Assembly (NCBI GenBank): GCA_016933535.1
Contig: JAFGAS010000079.1
Location: 1-58,282, forward strand
From: Candidatus Zymogenaceae bacterium
GTDB lineage: Bacteria; Desulfobacterota; Zymogenia; Zymogenales; Zymogenaceae
Direction of reading: 5' to 3'
Length of the DNA: 58,282 nucleotides
In this document: positions 27,349-36,475 of the stretch, piece after piece
Layout of the letters: every line of letters starts with the position of its first letter
Position numbering within the stretch: the stretch's first letter is position 1
Notes under the pieces: generated by a model
What the model was told of the DNA's origin: nothing
Seen by the model: the letters and a program-made list of their open reading frames with translations, nothing else
The model's database searches: none
Position numbers and translations under genes: made by a program

Positions 27349-28707
27349 ATGTGCGATACCATAGTCGCCACGAAAGAGGCCACCGGAGACGGCTCGGTCA
27401 TACTGGCCAAGAACAGCGACCGTGAGCCCAACGAGGCCCAATACGTCGAGTATCACCCGGCCCGGAGCCATAAGGCGGGTGAGGACCTGAAAGTTACCTA
27501 TCTCACAATTCCCCAGGCTGAACAAACCCGCGCCGTTCTACTCTCACGCCCGTTTTGGATGTGGGGGGCGGAGATGGGGGCCAATGATGCCGGGGTCGTC
27601 ATCGGCAACGAGGCGGTGTTCACGAAGCTTCCCATGAGAAGTGAAAAGTTGTTGTTGGGAATGGACCTGCTGCGGCTTGCGCTGGAACGGTCGGCCGGCG
27701 CCGGCGAGGCTCTCGAAGTGATCACGGAGCTCCTGACCAGATATGGACAGGGGGGACCGGCCGGATATGAAGACAAGAAACTGGCGTACCATAATTCCTT
27801 CATCATCGCCGACCCGAAGGAGGCGTGGGTGCTGGAGACGGCCGACCGGCAGTGGGCGGCCAAGAGAATATCGGGCGTATACTCGATCTCCAACGGCCTG
27901 ACCATCGGCGGCGGGTTCGACAAGGCGTCACCGGCCCTGGTTTCGACCGCCGTCCAAAAGGGATGGACGAAATCGGAGTCCGACTTCGAGTTTGCCCGTG
28001 ACTATTCCGACTGGTTCTTTACGACCTTTTCCATGTGCCGTCCCCGCGCGGCCCGAACGACCGAGATCGTCTCCGGCAGGCGCGGGTCGGTGGACTCCCG
28101 GTCGATGATGGAGCTGCTGCGCGACCACCGGGGGGAAGGGACCTCCTACGAACCGCACCGGGGCCTGTTCATGAACAAGGTCTGCATGCACGCGGCAAAC
28201 GGCCTTTCCCGGGCCAGCCAGACGACGGGATCTCTGGTCTGCCACCTGGGGGGGGATATCAACACCCACTGGATTACGGGCACCGCGGCCCCCTGCACCT
28301 CGATCTTTAAACCCTTCTTTTTCGAGGCGGGGGGTCTTCCCGACGTGGGGCCCGAGCCGACGGGCCGCTACGACCAGAAGAGCCTCTGGTGGAGACACGA
28401 GCGGCTCCACCGGGCCCTCCTGATGGACTACCCGACCCGAATCGCGCTTGTCGAAAAAGAACGGAACGAGCTCGAAAGGCGGTTTATCGCCCAGGCACAA
28501 AAGACCGTCGCCGAGGCGCTTAAGCTTACTGCGGACCAGCAAAAGAAACGTCTGGCGGCATTTTCCCGGGAATGCTTCGCCCAGGCCGAGGAGGCGGAGA
28601 GCCGCTGGACTGAGGCGGTCGTCAAGATGGCGATAGCCAAAAGGCCTTCGGCGGGCTTTCGGTCTTACTGGAAGAAGCAGAATAAGAAGGCGGGCCTGAA
28701 TTTGTAG
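27349..28707 (+). CDS. Secernin-like / C69-family peptidase
   Basis: A 452-residue protein of the N-terminal-nucleophile hydrolase group (secernin, dipeptidase C69). It starts MCDTIVA, so Cys2 becomes the N-terminal nucleophile after removal of Met; GSVILAKNSDREPNE (residues 15-29) is the family's conserved block. There is no signal peptide. Ideal ribosome site AGGAGGG ahead of the ATG. The expected activity is hydrolysis of dipeptides or another amide bond; many secernins are uncharacterised. Transcribed alone, divergent from the patatin genes. Confidence 0.87.
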   Translation: MCDTIVATKEATGDGSVILAKNSDREPNEAQYVEYHPARSHKAGEDLKVTYLTIPQAEQTRAVLLSRPFWMWGAEMGANDAGVVIGNEAVFTKLPMRSEKLLLGMDLLRLALERSAGAGEALEVITELLTRYGQGGPAGYEDKKLAYHNSFIIADPKEAWVLETADRQWAAKRISGVYSISNGLTIGGGFDKASPALVSTAVQKGWTKSESDFEFARDYSDWFFTTFSMCRPRAARTTEIVSGRRGSVDSRSMMELLRDHRGEGTSYEPHRGLFMNKVCMHAANGLSRASQTTGSLVCHLGGDINTHWITGTAAPCTSIFKPFFFEAGGLPDVGPEPTGRYDQKSLWWRHERLHRALLMDYPTRIALVEKERNELERRFIAQAQKTVAEALKLTADQQKKRLAAFSRECFAQAEEAESRWTEAVVKMAIAKRPSAGFRSYWKKQNKKAGLNL

Positions 28708-29041
28708 GGCGCATTAACACCGCCACGAAGTTATCATTTATATTAAATGGCCGTGGAGAAAAGGAGCCTTCCTTTGTGCCTTCGTGTCTTTATGGTGAGA
28801 TTCCTTTTTCAAGCCACTTATATAACAATGACACGATGGCCGGACTATACGAAAAGGCACCGCGCATGGTTGTTCTTCATCCGTCTTTGAGTTGGAGATA
28901 CCTTTATTAGGCGGGAAGGAAAGACTTTCACCACCAAGGCACAAAGACACGAAGAAGAGCAGACATGCGTTAAACGGTAGAGAGATCATGCCATTTTTGG
29001 TTATGTCTCTTTCTACGGTTTCGGCGGCGACCCGTCTACTC
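28708..29041. repeat. Gene-free stretch with an inverted pair of a dispersed repeat
   Basis: 28772-28800 (TTTGTGCC, TTCGTGTCTT, TGGTGA) and 28928-28955 (TTCACCACCAAGG, CACAAAGACACGAAG) are opposite-strand versions of the same short repeat, about 130 bases apart. Similar sequences are common between genes of many bacteria. No gene is seen. Confidence 0.5.
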
Positions 29042-29377
29042 CTACGATACGTTCGTGTTCCGCGGCATGACTCCCCTTTTTATGAGGATGTCGACCACCA
29101 GCCGGACCTCGTCCGGTCTTGTTTCTGTCTCCCGGGCGATATCTTCGATGGCTATCCACCCCGTCTTGCGGGCCGCGGCAATAACTGCCCCCCCCACCTT
29201 CTTGAAGAGCGCTACCCGGCGCCGACCCGACACGATCAGCATAATGCCGGGCAAAAGCAGGACGACGCCAAACACTAGAACGAGGGTCGGGGAAAGGGGC
29301 GGCCGAAACACTGCCGCTCCCACAACCGACAGCACAAACCACAGGGCCAGGATCATTCCGATCATTAACCGCGCCAT
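29042..29377 (-). CDS. Small membrane protein with C-terminal helix-turn-helix-like region
   Basis: A 111-residue protein with two transmembrane helices (about 4-24 and 30-50) followed by a basic linker and a soluble part of 60 residues whose pattern (AIEDIARETETRPDEVRLVVDILIKRG) looks like a winged-helix DNA-binding fold. GGAG lies 10 bases before the ATG. Not assigned to a named family. The combination would suit a membrane-bound regulator, but this is inferred from pattern only. Confidence 0.6.
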   Translation of the reverse strand: MARLMIGMILALWFVLSVVGAAVFRPPLSPTLVLVFGVVLLLPGIMLIVSGRRRVALFKKVGGAVIAAARKTGWIAIEDIARETETRPDEVRLVVDILIKRGVMPRNTNVS

Positions 29378-29693
29378 AGGTGACCGCTCCGTTTATTGGT
29401 ATATCAAGCCCATGCCGACATGCGGCCTTCGGACGCAAATGAATCGCCCGGTCGGGCCGGTGATGCGTCGGCAGACAGGGGAAAAGCGCCGACCGTCTTA
29501 CCTATCGTCTTGCCTGTGGGCCCATGATAGCAGAAATAGCGGCCATTGATACTAAAAAAGTTGACATGCTGAAATAATCGTTTCATAATATGAACCACAA
29601 TTCTATTTTGAGCCGGTATTCCCCGATCGCCCCGCATCAAACGGGCCGATTACCGGTTCATCGGCAGCGTCCATTTATAAGGAGAAGGTCAAG
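29378..29693. other. Divergent intergenic region ahead of the TetR operon
   Basis: About 315 bases. The right half contains a clear promoter (listed separately) and an AT-rich leader with AAGGAG at its end. The left half shows nothing recognisable. Confidence 0.4.
29561..29589 (+). promoter_or_regulatory. Predicted promoter of the TetR - PAP2 - GNAT operon
   Basis: TTGACA (29561-29566), 17-base spacer, CATAAT (29584-29589), about 105 bases before the TetR start. One of the best consensus matches in the window. The leader is a likely place for autoregulation by the TetR protein; no clear operator palindrome was identified. Confidence 0.6.
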
Positions 29694-30296
29694 ATGACGC
29701 GAAGGGAGCGAGAAAACATCCGCAGGAGGGATGAAATGATGGCCGCCGCCGCGCGCCTCTTTGCCGACCGGGGGTACGTTCGGACGACCATGGCCGAGAT
29801 CGCCAAGCGGGCCGAATTCGCCCTCGGCACCATCTACCAGTCTTTCCGGACAAAGGAGGACGTCTACTTTTCCATCCTCAGCGAGAAATCCGATGAGCTC
29901 ATCGCCATCCTAGACCGGGAAGAACTCAAGGCATTTCCCCCGGATGCCGCGCTGGAACGGGCGGTCCGCATCGTCCTGGAATTCTTCGAGCAAAACATCG
30001 ATTTCTTTCGGATTTATATTACCGATTGGGGAACCTTCGAGGCCAATCTTACGGGCGACTATCGGCGCATCCTCAAGGAGAAATACGACCGGTTCCTCGC
30101 CTTCTTTACCGGCATCATTCAGCGGGGAGTGGCGGGGGGCGTACTGAAACCCTATGACGCCGTCGAGACCGCATACGTGCTTGTCGGGATACTCTCGGCC
30201 TATATCTTCCAGTGGTCGGTGGAGCCGAAAACGGCGCCGTTCGTCGAGAAGACCGAGATGATCGTAAGGCTCTTTCTCGAAGGGGCGCGGGCATGA
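29694..30296 (+). CDS. TetR-family transcriptional regulator
   Basis: A 200-residue repressor-type regulator. The N-terminal 50 residues carry the TetR helix-turn-helix (MMAAAARLFADRGYVRTTMAEIAKRAEFALGTIYQSFRTKEDVYF). The helical C-terminal part is the ligand-binding and dimer domain; its ligand is unknown. AAGGAG precedes the ATG. The stop overlaps the PAP2 start by four bases (ATGA), so it controls or at least is made together with the two genes that follow. Confidence 0.92.
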   Translation: MTRRERENIRRRDEMMAAAARLFADRGYVRTTMAEIAKRAEFALGTIYQSFRTKEDVYFSILSEKSDELIAILDREELKAFPPDAALERAVRIVLEFFEQNIDFFRIYITDWGTFEANLTGDYRRILKEKYDRFLAFFTGIIQRGVAGGVLKPYDAVETAYVLVGILSAYIFQWSVEPKTAPFVEKTEMIVRLFLEGARA

Positions 30297-31225
30297 TACG
30301 ACACTCCGTCTCGCGATTTCTGATGCTGTTTAATCCTGCGGAGCTCTGCACGTGGGCCTTTTTTCTTTTCGTGACGCTCCTCATTATCGTTTTCAACAAC
30401 AACGGGGCCATCAGGCCTTACTTTATCGCCAACATCGGTATCCTCTTTCTCATCGTACTTATAGCCCTGGTCGTAAAAAGGCGGCCGGAGTTTCGCCCTC
30501 TGGTTCATCTGCGCAACTGGTACCCGGCCTTTCTGGTCACCGTCCCCTACCGGGAGCTCTCGATCCTCATTCCCCAGATCCAGCCCCGCGATATAGACGA
30601 CGTGCTGATACGCCTGGACTACTTCATCTTTCACGTCCACCCGACGGTCTTCATAGAGCGGTTTGAGGTGCCCGTACTAACGGATATCTTCCAGCTTGTG
30701 TACTGCTCGTACTATTTCCTTCCGATTCTCCTGGGTCTTGTCGTCTATCTCAGGAGGGATATGAGGGATTTCATCCACGTGGTTTTTGCAATACTCTTTT
30801 CTTTTTATGTCACCTACGTCGGCTACATGCTCTTTCCCGCCGTCGGCCCGAGGTTTTCCCTCTATCACCTACAGACGACGGCCCTGGTGGGCTGGGTGGT
30901 GACACTGCCCATCCGGGAGTATCTGAACTGGCTCGAGCATATCATGCGGGATGCCTTTCCGAGCGGGCATACAATGCTGGCGCTGGTTGTGCTTTTCTAT
31001 ACCTGGCGCTACGAAAAGAGGCTGCTGTTCCTGTTTGCGCCGTTCGCATTCTTGATTATCATATCGACGATATACCTGAGGTATCATTATGCGGTGGACG
31101 TCCTGGCGGGGATAATACTTGCCGTCCCGACGGTCGTTGCCGTCGAGGTGGCCATGGACTGGTGGGAGAAGACCCAGAAGCTCTACCGAAGCTATCCTGA
31201 CGATAAATTATTAAAGAGTTTATAA
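30293..31225 (+). CDS. PAP2-family membrane phosphatase
   Basis: A 310-residue inner-membrane protein with about six helices and the three PAP2 (phosphatidic acid phosphatase type 2) motifs: a FPAVGPRF variant of the first, PSGH (about residues 223-226) and YLRYHYAVD for the third, containing the catalytic His pair and Asp. It resembles the inositolphosphotransferase-like branch. Likely substrates are lipid phosphates or isoprenoid pyrophosphates. The ATG at 30293-30295 overlaps the TetR stop. Middle gene of a three-gene operon. Confidence 0.87.
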   Translation: MIRHSVSRFLMLFNPAELCTWAFFLFVTLLIIVFNNNGAIRPYFIANIGILFLIVLIALVVKRRPEFRPLVHLRNWYPAFLVTVPYRELSILIPQIQPRDIDDVLIRLDYFIFHVHPTVFIERFEVPVLTDIFQLVYCSYYFLPILLGLVVYLRRDMRDFIHVVFAILFSFYVTYVGYMLFPAVGPRFSLYHLQTTALVGWVVTLPIREYLNWLEHIMRDAFPSGHTMLALVVLFYTWRYEKRLLFLFAPFAFLIIISTIYLRYHYAVDVLAGIILAVPTVVAVEVAMDWWEKTQKLYRSYPDDKLLKSL

Positions 31226-31237
31226 CGGGGACTGATT

Positions 31238-32362
31238 ATGACACAGACAATCGAGGTAAGGACGGTCAAGACCCGGGGGGACCGAAAGCAGTTTATTAAA
31301 CTTCCCTGGAAGATCTACGCGGGTGATCCCAACTGGGTGCCGCCCCTGATGATGGACCACAAGAAGATGCTGACCCCCGGCAAACACCCCTACTACGAGC
31401 ACGGGGAGGTCGAGTTCTTCATGGTCTTCAAAGACGGCCGCCTCGCCGGCCGAATGACGGCCCACACCAACACGCTGCACAACGAGATTCACCGGGACAA
31501 GGTCGGGTTTTTCGGTTTCTTCGAGTGCGAGGACGACCCCGACTGCGCCAAGGCCCTGTTTGACGCCGGGGGAAAGTGGCTCAAGAGCAAGGGCATGGAC
31601 ACCATGCGCGGGCCGGACAGCTTCTCGCAAAACGAGATTGTTGGGCTCCTGGTGGACGCCTTTGACATGCCGCCGATGTTCGACATGGCCTATAACCCGT
31701 CCTACTATGAAAAACTCGTTGATGGGTACGGTTTCAAGCTGGCCAAGAACCTCTATGCGTACCGCTTTTACTCAAATCAGGAAATGCCCGAAAAGGTCGG
31801 CCGGGTGGCCGAGATGATCAAGAAGCGCAAGGGGATCGAGGTCCGCACGGTCAATTTCAAGGACTGGGACAACGAGTTGATGAGGGTCAAGAGGGTCTAC
31901 AACTCGGCCTGGACGCTCAACTGGGGGTTCTGCCCGATCACCGAGGCCGAGTTCCAGAAGCTGGTCCACGACCTCAAGCCGGTGGCTGTCAAGGACCTGG
32001 TCATGTTTGCCTTCGTGGACGGCCAGATTGCCGGGATTTCGGTAACGCTTCCGGATATAAACGTCATCATCAAACAGATCAAGGGCAGGCTTTTCCCCTT
32101 CGGCTTTATAAAGATTCTCACGGGGGTCAAGAAGATAAAGACGGCCCGGGTCACGATCATGGGGGTGGTCCACGAGTACCAGAAGCTGGGGCTGGATGCC
32201 GTATTCTACATCGAGTCCCTCAAGGCCGCGCGAAGGCTCGGCATCGAGTGGGGCGAGCTGTCCTGGATCCTGGAGGACAACCTCCCCATGGTGCGGGCGC
32301 TGGAAAACCTCGGGGCGAAGATATATAAGACGTATAAGGTGTATGATTATAAATTGAAATAG
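31238..32362 (+). CDS. GNAT-superfamily N-acyltransferase-like protein
   Basis: A 374-residue cytoplasmic protein of the long GNAT-like type. Typical phrases are seen: PWKIYAGDPNWVPPL (residues 23-37), FFGFFECEDD, GPDSFSQNEIVGLLVDAFD and, near the C-terminus, VVHEYQKLGLDAVFY, which resembles the acyl-CoA-binding segment. Members are poorly characterised; substrate unknown. It follows the PAP2 gene by 12 bases, so a shared lipid or envelope role is possible. A strong terminator follows it. Confidence 0.78.
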   Translation: MTQTIEVRTVKTRGDRKQFIKLPWKIYAGDPNWVPPLMMDHKKMLTPGKHPYYEHGEVEFFMVFKDGRLAGRMTAHTNTLHNEIHRDKVGFFGFFECEDDPDCAKALFDAGGKWLKSKGMDTMRGPDSFSQNEIVGLLVDAFDMPPMFDMAYNPSYYEKLVDGYGFKLAKNLYAYRFYSNQEMPEKVGRVAEMIKKRKGIEVRTVNFKDWDNELMRVKRVYNSAWTLNWGFCPITEAEFQKLVHDLKPVAVKDLVMFAFVDGQIAGISVTLPDINVIIKQIKGRLFPFGFIKILTGVKKIKTARVTIMGVVHEYQKLGLDAVFYIESLKAARRLGIEWGELSWILEDNLPMVRALENLGAKIYKTYKVYDYKLK

Positions 32363-32383
32363 ACGCGGAAAGGACAGCGATGC

Positions 32384-32421
32384 AGCAGGGGGAGCCGGGA
32401 AACCGGGTTCCCCTGCTTTTG
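32384..32421 (+). terminator. Rho-independent terminator of the TetR operon
   Basis: GCAGGGGGA-GCCGG pairs with CCGGG-TTCCCCTGC around a GAAA loop, followed by TTTTG. It lies just after the GNAT stop. Confidence 0.8.
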
Positions 32422-33065
32422 TTGAACGTGAGGAGAATGACGGACACGACAAGTCGTGTCCCTACGGGTTTTTACCCGTCATCGGTTAGAACCCGTCTGG
32501 GCGGCATTTATGCCGCCCGCAGGATAAACGGGCCGTTCACGAACGGCCCCTTCAGGTAGGAACCGGTTAGAATCCGTAGGGGCACGACTTGTCGTGACCG
32601 TCTTGCGCTTTCGTCACTCTACCGTCATTGCGAGGCCGTCTACGACGGCCGTGGCAATCCCCTGACTGTCACCGCAAACGTATACTATCGTTGCCCGGCG
32701 GGTCCGGGTGGCACGGGCTAAGCGAAGCTTGCCCGTGCATGGTGTGGGAATGCCGGGCGCGATGAATCGCGCCCCTACAGGTGCTAAACCGTTGCGTGTT
32801 AGAAACCGCAGGTGCGGCAACCCTTAGAACTGTCGCCACGGGCGACGATTATTATTGTCATTGCGAGGGGCCGATAGGCCCCATGGCAATCTCGCCGCCC
32901 GGCATCAGAAACGTAACGGAAATACAGATAATACTATTTGCGTCGAAATGTATACAATATAACTATTTGACAAAGCCGTGAATAGTAGGATATGTACTAA
33001 ACAACTTCATTCGCACCGGCCCGCTTGGATAATCAATCTACGCAAATACTATTAAGGAGTGATAA
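32422..33065. repeat. Intergenic island of short palindromic and REP-like repeats
   Basis: No gene is seen. Short perfect hairpins with two-base loops follow each other: 32443-32460 (GACACGAC/GTCGTGTC), 32499-32518 (GGGCGGCAT/ATGCCGCCC), 32530-32549 (GGGCCGTTC/GAACGGCCC), 32583-32596 (CACGAC/GTCGTG), 32755-32774 (GGGCGCGAT/ATCGCGCCC), some next to a shared flank like GTTAGAA(T)CCGTAGGGG. Two REP-like units (GTCATTGCGAGG ... GGCAATC) lie at 32624-32666 and 32857-32896. A weak promoter (TTGACA 32967-32972, TATGTA 32991-32996) precedes the TPR gene. Confidence 0.75.
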
Positions 33066-34412
33066 ATGAAACGCTTTATCGGTACTTCGATTGCGGTGGT
33101 GTTTCTTGCGGCCTTTTTTGTTTTTAGTTTCAGCGCTATATCTTCAGCCGCCGAGCCGGGAGACGGCATGTCCGATCTCTGGTACGGGTATAAGGGCGTA
33201 AAGTGGGGGGCAACGAAGGATGAATTCAGGAAGTTACGTCCGGATACTGTTTTTGTTGATGGGGAGGCTCAAACAGAAGAAGTATTTCTCGGGTATAAAG
33301 CGCATGTTCGATATCTTTTCAATGATGACAAAAGATGGTACGGAATTCTAGTTAACTATAAGGACGATGAAGATGAATCAGTTTACAATGCGCTTGAAAA
33401 TAAATATATCAATACCTACGGTATTCCGTCCGATCGTTTAGCTCACTGGACCAATAACAACGTGGAAGTTAGTTTTAAGGACGTCTTGGGACTAGTAGTA
33501 TATTACGCAAACGATTATGATGAGTATAGTGGTCCAATCTGGAAGGACTTGGGAGAATTGATAGATAAGGGTAACGCATTTAAGAAAGCCAAGGAATATG
33601 AAAAGGCATTGGAATGCTATAACGAAGCCACGAAGATTAAAAAGAATTATAGACCTGCCTATCAAGGCAGAGCAGAGGTATATACAGAAGAAAAGAAATA
33701 CGATGAGGCGATCCAAGAATATACGAACTTAATAAATATCGATCCTGAGTACACCGACGGATTTTCCGGTAGGGGATTAATCTACTTTCAAACTAAGCAG
33801 TACGAGAAAGCACTTGCCGATCGTCTTTCCGCGCTAGAACGGTCACCTAAATATAAAGAAACCTTCTATTACGGCAAAATTGGAGAAGTATATTTTGAAA
33901 TGAAGGACTATCCTAAGGCCGTGGAGGCATTTACAGCAGCCATTCTTCATGACACTGACGGTTTTTTCATATCTGGTGCGTATAAGAACAGGGCTTACAC
34001 TTATCTGGCGCAGGGCAAGCAAAAGGAAGCAATAGACGATTTTTCGAAGGTAATCGAACTCGATCCAAATAACGCCGCCAATTACAATACTCGAGCCTGG
34101 ACATACTACGAAATGGGCCAATACGATAAGGGGCTTCCGGACATCGATAAGGCCCTGAAGCTAAAGCCCGACGTGGCGGGATATCTGGACACGCGCAGTA
34201 ACATCTACCGCGGCCTAGGTAAGTACAGCAAGGCGATGGACGATATCAACAGGGCGATCGAGCTCAAGCCGGATAAATCGTACTACTACTACACCCGGGG
34301 CCTGAACTATCAGGCGATGGGCGAAGAGGACAAGGCCCTTGCCGACCTCAAGAAGTCGTGCGATATGGGGCAGAAAGAGGCGTGCGACGAGTATGCGAAA
34401 CTGAATAAGTAG
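33066..34412 (+). CDS. Secreted TPR-repeat protein
   Basis: A 448-residue protein with a signal peptide (about residues 1-29, cleavage after SSAA). Residues 35-155 form a non-repeat domain (WYGYKGVKWGATKDEFRKL) like those ahead of TPRs in other exported proteins. About 160-440 holds seven to eight TPR units, ending in a Sel1-like KKSCDMGQKEACDEYAKL. Probably a periplasmic protein-interaction scaffold. The first three quarters of the gene are clearly AT-richer than the last 300 bases, which match the neighbouring genes, suggesting mosaic origin. A terminator follows. Confidence 0.85.
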   Translation: MKRFIGTSIAVVFLAAFFVFSFSAISSAAEPGDGMSDLWYGYKGVKWGATKDEFRKLRPDTVFVDGEAQTEEVFLGYKAHVRYLFNDDKRWYGILVNYKDDEDESVYNALENKYINTYGIPSDRLAHWTNNNVEVSFKDVLGLVVYYANDYDEYSGPIWKDLGELIDKGNAFKKAKEYEKALECYNEATKIKKNYRPAYQGRAEVYTEEKKYDEAIQEYTNLINIDPEYTDGFSGRGLIYFQTKQYEKALADRLSALERSPKYKETFYYGKIGEVYFEMKDYPKAVEAFTAAILHDTDGFFISGAYKNRAYTYLAQGKQKEAIDDFSKVIELDPNNAANYNTRAWTYYEMGQYDKGLPDIDKALKLKPDVAGYLDTRSNIYRGLGKYSKAMDDINRAIELKPDKSYYYYTRGLNYQAMGEEDKALADLKKSCDMGQKEACDEYAKLNK

Positions 34413-34436
34413 GTGAGTCTTATACAGGTAATTTTG

Positions 34437-34460
34437 AAGGGGGAGGCGACTCCCCCTTTT
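34437..34460 (+). terminator. Rho-independent terminator of the TPR gene
   Basis: AAGGGGGAG and CTCCCCCTT pair around GCGA, followed by TT at the stem end and further T residues. Lies 25 bases after the stop. Confidence 0.8.
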
Positions 34461-34878
34461 ATTATTGGGCGATACGCCAAAACGGTGGCGTAATACCCCG
34501 ACGGATTAGAAGCCGTAGGGGCGGCTCAAAATGCCGCCCGGATGCCACCCCAAAAAGCAGGCTTTTTGGGGGCCCCGTCGAGAGAGGAGCCGTATTTACC
34601 CGTGTGTCGGGTACGACGGGCGAACCGTTAGGCTGTCCATAAGCTAACACCGGCAAGTTTCGCTTCGCCGGTGCCACCCATCCGCCGAAACAATTTGTCT
34701 GGTTATGCGGTGACAGTCAGGGGATTGCCGCGTCGGCCCCGGTGGGACCTCCTCGCAATGACGGTGAAGTGATGATAAAGAGACGAGCCGCATTAATGCG
34801 GCCCCTACGGGTGTTAGGGAGACGCTATTCATAAGGGGGGTATATATGCCGCCTGCTGCGCCGTACGGTGATCCGCAG
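34461..34878. repeat. Second palindromic repeat island
   Basis: No gene is seen. Hairpins: 34519-34539 (GGGCGGC/GCCGCCC), 34548-34571 (CCCCAAAAAGC/GCTTTTTGGGG, two-base loop) and 34787-34802 (GCCGCATTAATGCGGC). A REP-like unit in reverse orientation lies at 34716-34763. The flank GGATTAGAAGCCGTAGGGG before the first hairpin matches the flanks in the 32.4-33.0 kb island. Confidence 0.7.
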
Positions 34879-35472
34879 CTATTCCTCTTTCTCCACGAGC
34901 CGAAAATAACAGGTCTCGTCCCCCTTTGCCATGCACTGCACCTCCCGCGCTATGTAGGCGTCCTTGCCGAAGGCCTGATCCGAGATGTACTGGATGAACC
35001 CCTCGTAGTGGGTGCACATGGGCCGGTGAAAATCGCAACCCTTGCAGTGCATGCAGTCAAAGCAGTCAAACTCGTCGGGTTTTCCGTCGATCTGGACGAC
35101 CTTTCCCTTGCCGGAGCCGATCACGAACATCGCCAGTCCCTTCGAGAATTTCTCGTCGGCCGAAAGCTCCTCGTACTGCTCCATCAGGCGCATTTCTTCC
35201 ATCACACGCTTCATGACGGTGTAGCCTGTCCGCCGCCAGATGCCGAGGGCACCTTTATAGCCGACGAGGTTGGCGATCTCGGTATAGATCCTTGCCTGTT
35301 CGGCAATGGTGACACAGGGGTCCCAGGAATATTCGGGCGGGTTTTCAAAGATGTCAAGCAGCCCGGCGCTCCTGAAGACAATCTTGGCTCCGTTCCTGCC
35401 GAGGATGTCGGCTATCCCGTCCAATGAGGCGCGGATGGCCAGCTTTGTCGCACGCTTGGGTTGGTCTTCCAT
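34879..35472 (-). CDS. V4R-domain protein with cysteine cluster
   Basis: A 197-residue protein. Residues about 20-120 are helical and contain NLVGYKGALGIWRRTGY. From about 125 on lies a V4R-type domain whose centre is rich in cysteines: DCFDCMHCKGCDFHRPMC (residues about 139-156), then QCMAKGDETCYF at the end. The cysteines suggest bound zinc or an iron-sulfur centre in addition to the usual V4R fold. AAGGGG precedes the ATG. It is the last gene of the minus-strand run behind lptB. Ligand unknown. Confidence 0.75.
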   Translation of the reverse strand: MEDQPKRATKLAIRASLDGIADILGRNGAKIVFRSAGLLDIFENPPEYSWDPCVTIAEQARIYTEIANLVGYKGALGIWRRTGYTVMKRVMEEMRLMEQYEELSADEKFSKGLAMFVIGSGKGKVVQIDGKPDEFDCFDCMHCKGCDFHRPMCTHYEGFIQYISDQAFGKDAYIAREVQCMAKGDETCYFRLVEKEE

Positions 35473-35550
35473 ACGAGTCCCCTTGGTGTGCCGTTTGAGC
35501 TGATGGGAACGGGGTCGGTGAGTCGTGCAGGAGATCTTGCTTGTCTGCCC

Positions 35551-36315
35551 TTACATGGAGAATTTCTCTCCCAGGTACTTTTCCCGGGCCTTTTCGTCCG
35601 ACGCGATGCGCCGGGGCGTTCCGTGGATGAGGATGTTGCCCTCGTTGAGGATATAGGCCCTGTCGCAGATACCCAGTGTTTCCCGCACGTTATGGTCCGT
35701 GATGATAATACCGATACCCCGTTTTTTGAGCGCCAGCACGATGTTTTGAATGTCGTTGACGATGATTGGGTCGATGCCGGAAAAGGGCTCGTCCAGGAGA
35801 ATGAAGTGAGGATTGGTCACGAGTGCGCGCGTAATCTCCACCCGACGCCGCTCCCCGCCCGAAAGGGTGATTGCCCGGTTGTTGGCAAGGTGGGCGATCT
35901 TGAGGTCGGCAAGGAGGACAGCCAGCCGGTCCTCGCGCTCGGCCCTGCTGATGGGCAGCGTTTCGAGAATGGACATGATGTTCTCGGCCACCGTCATCTT
36001 TCGGAAGATTGAAGATTCCTGGGGGAGGTAGGTGATTCCCCTGCGGGCGCGCTCGTGCATCGGCAGTTCGCCAATATCCTTGCCGTCGAGCATGATCTTT
36101 CCGGCATCGGGCTTTACGATCCCGACTATCATGTAGAAACTCGTGGTCTTCCCGGCGCCGTTGGGGCCCAGAAGGCCGACGATCTCACCGGAGTGGACCT
36201 CGATGTTAACGTGATCGACCACGACACGCGATTTGAAAGACTTCGTCAGCCCTTCAACGATAAGGAAGTGGCCGTCATTTGACGGGATTTCTGAATTCAT
36301 AGGACGTGCGGACAT
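35551..36315 (-). CDS. lptB: LPS export ABC transporter ATP-binding protein LptB
   Basis: A 254-residue cytoplasmic ATPase that drives lipopolysaccharide extraction from the inner membrane with LptFG. Walker A GPNGAGKTT, the Q loop LPQESSIF, signature LSGGERRR, Walker B FILLDEPF and the switch ITDHNVRE are all intact, and the sequence follows LptB closely (HSGEIVGLLG, FRKMTVAENI, SGIDPIIV). Two in-frame ATGs five codons apart are possible starts. It lies behind the lptC/A fusion and kdsC, the usual LPS export cluster. LptF and LptG are not in the window. Confidence 0.95.
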   Translation of the reverse strand: MSARPMNSEIPSNDGHFLIVEGLTKSFKSRVVVDHVNIEVHSGEIVGLLGPNGAGKTTSFYMIVGIVKPDAGKIMLDGKDIGELPMHERARRGITYLPQESSIFRKMTVAENIMSILETLPISRAEREDRLAVLLADLKIAHLANNRAITLSGGERRRVEITRALVTNPHFILLDEPFSGIDPIIVNDIQNIVLALKKRGIGIIITDHNVRETLGICDRAYILNEGNILIHGTPRRIASDEKAREKYLGEKFSM

Positions 36316-36475
36316 AGTTAAAACCGGTAGTAGTACATAGTCAGAAGCGGAATAGGTCCTGTCATCGTTGGCATAAAAAATGCCTCGAACATATCGGCAC
36401 TTTCGGACGGACGGTTCAGCTGCTATGCAGTAGTTACCTGCCCCTTTCGCGGAAAGGACCGGGTAAAAGAAATTC

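Noticed and set aside
32422..33065. CRISPR array
   Set aside because: The palindromes differ in sequence and spacing is irregular; there are no equal direct repeats with unique spacers and no cas genes.
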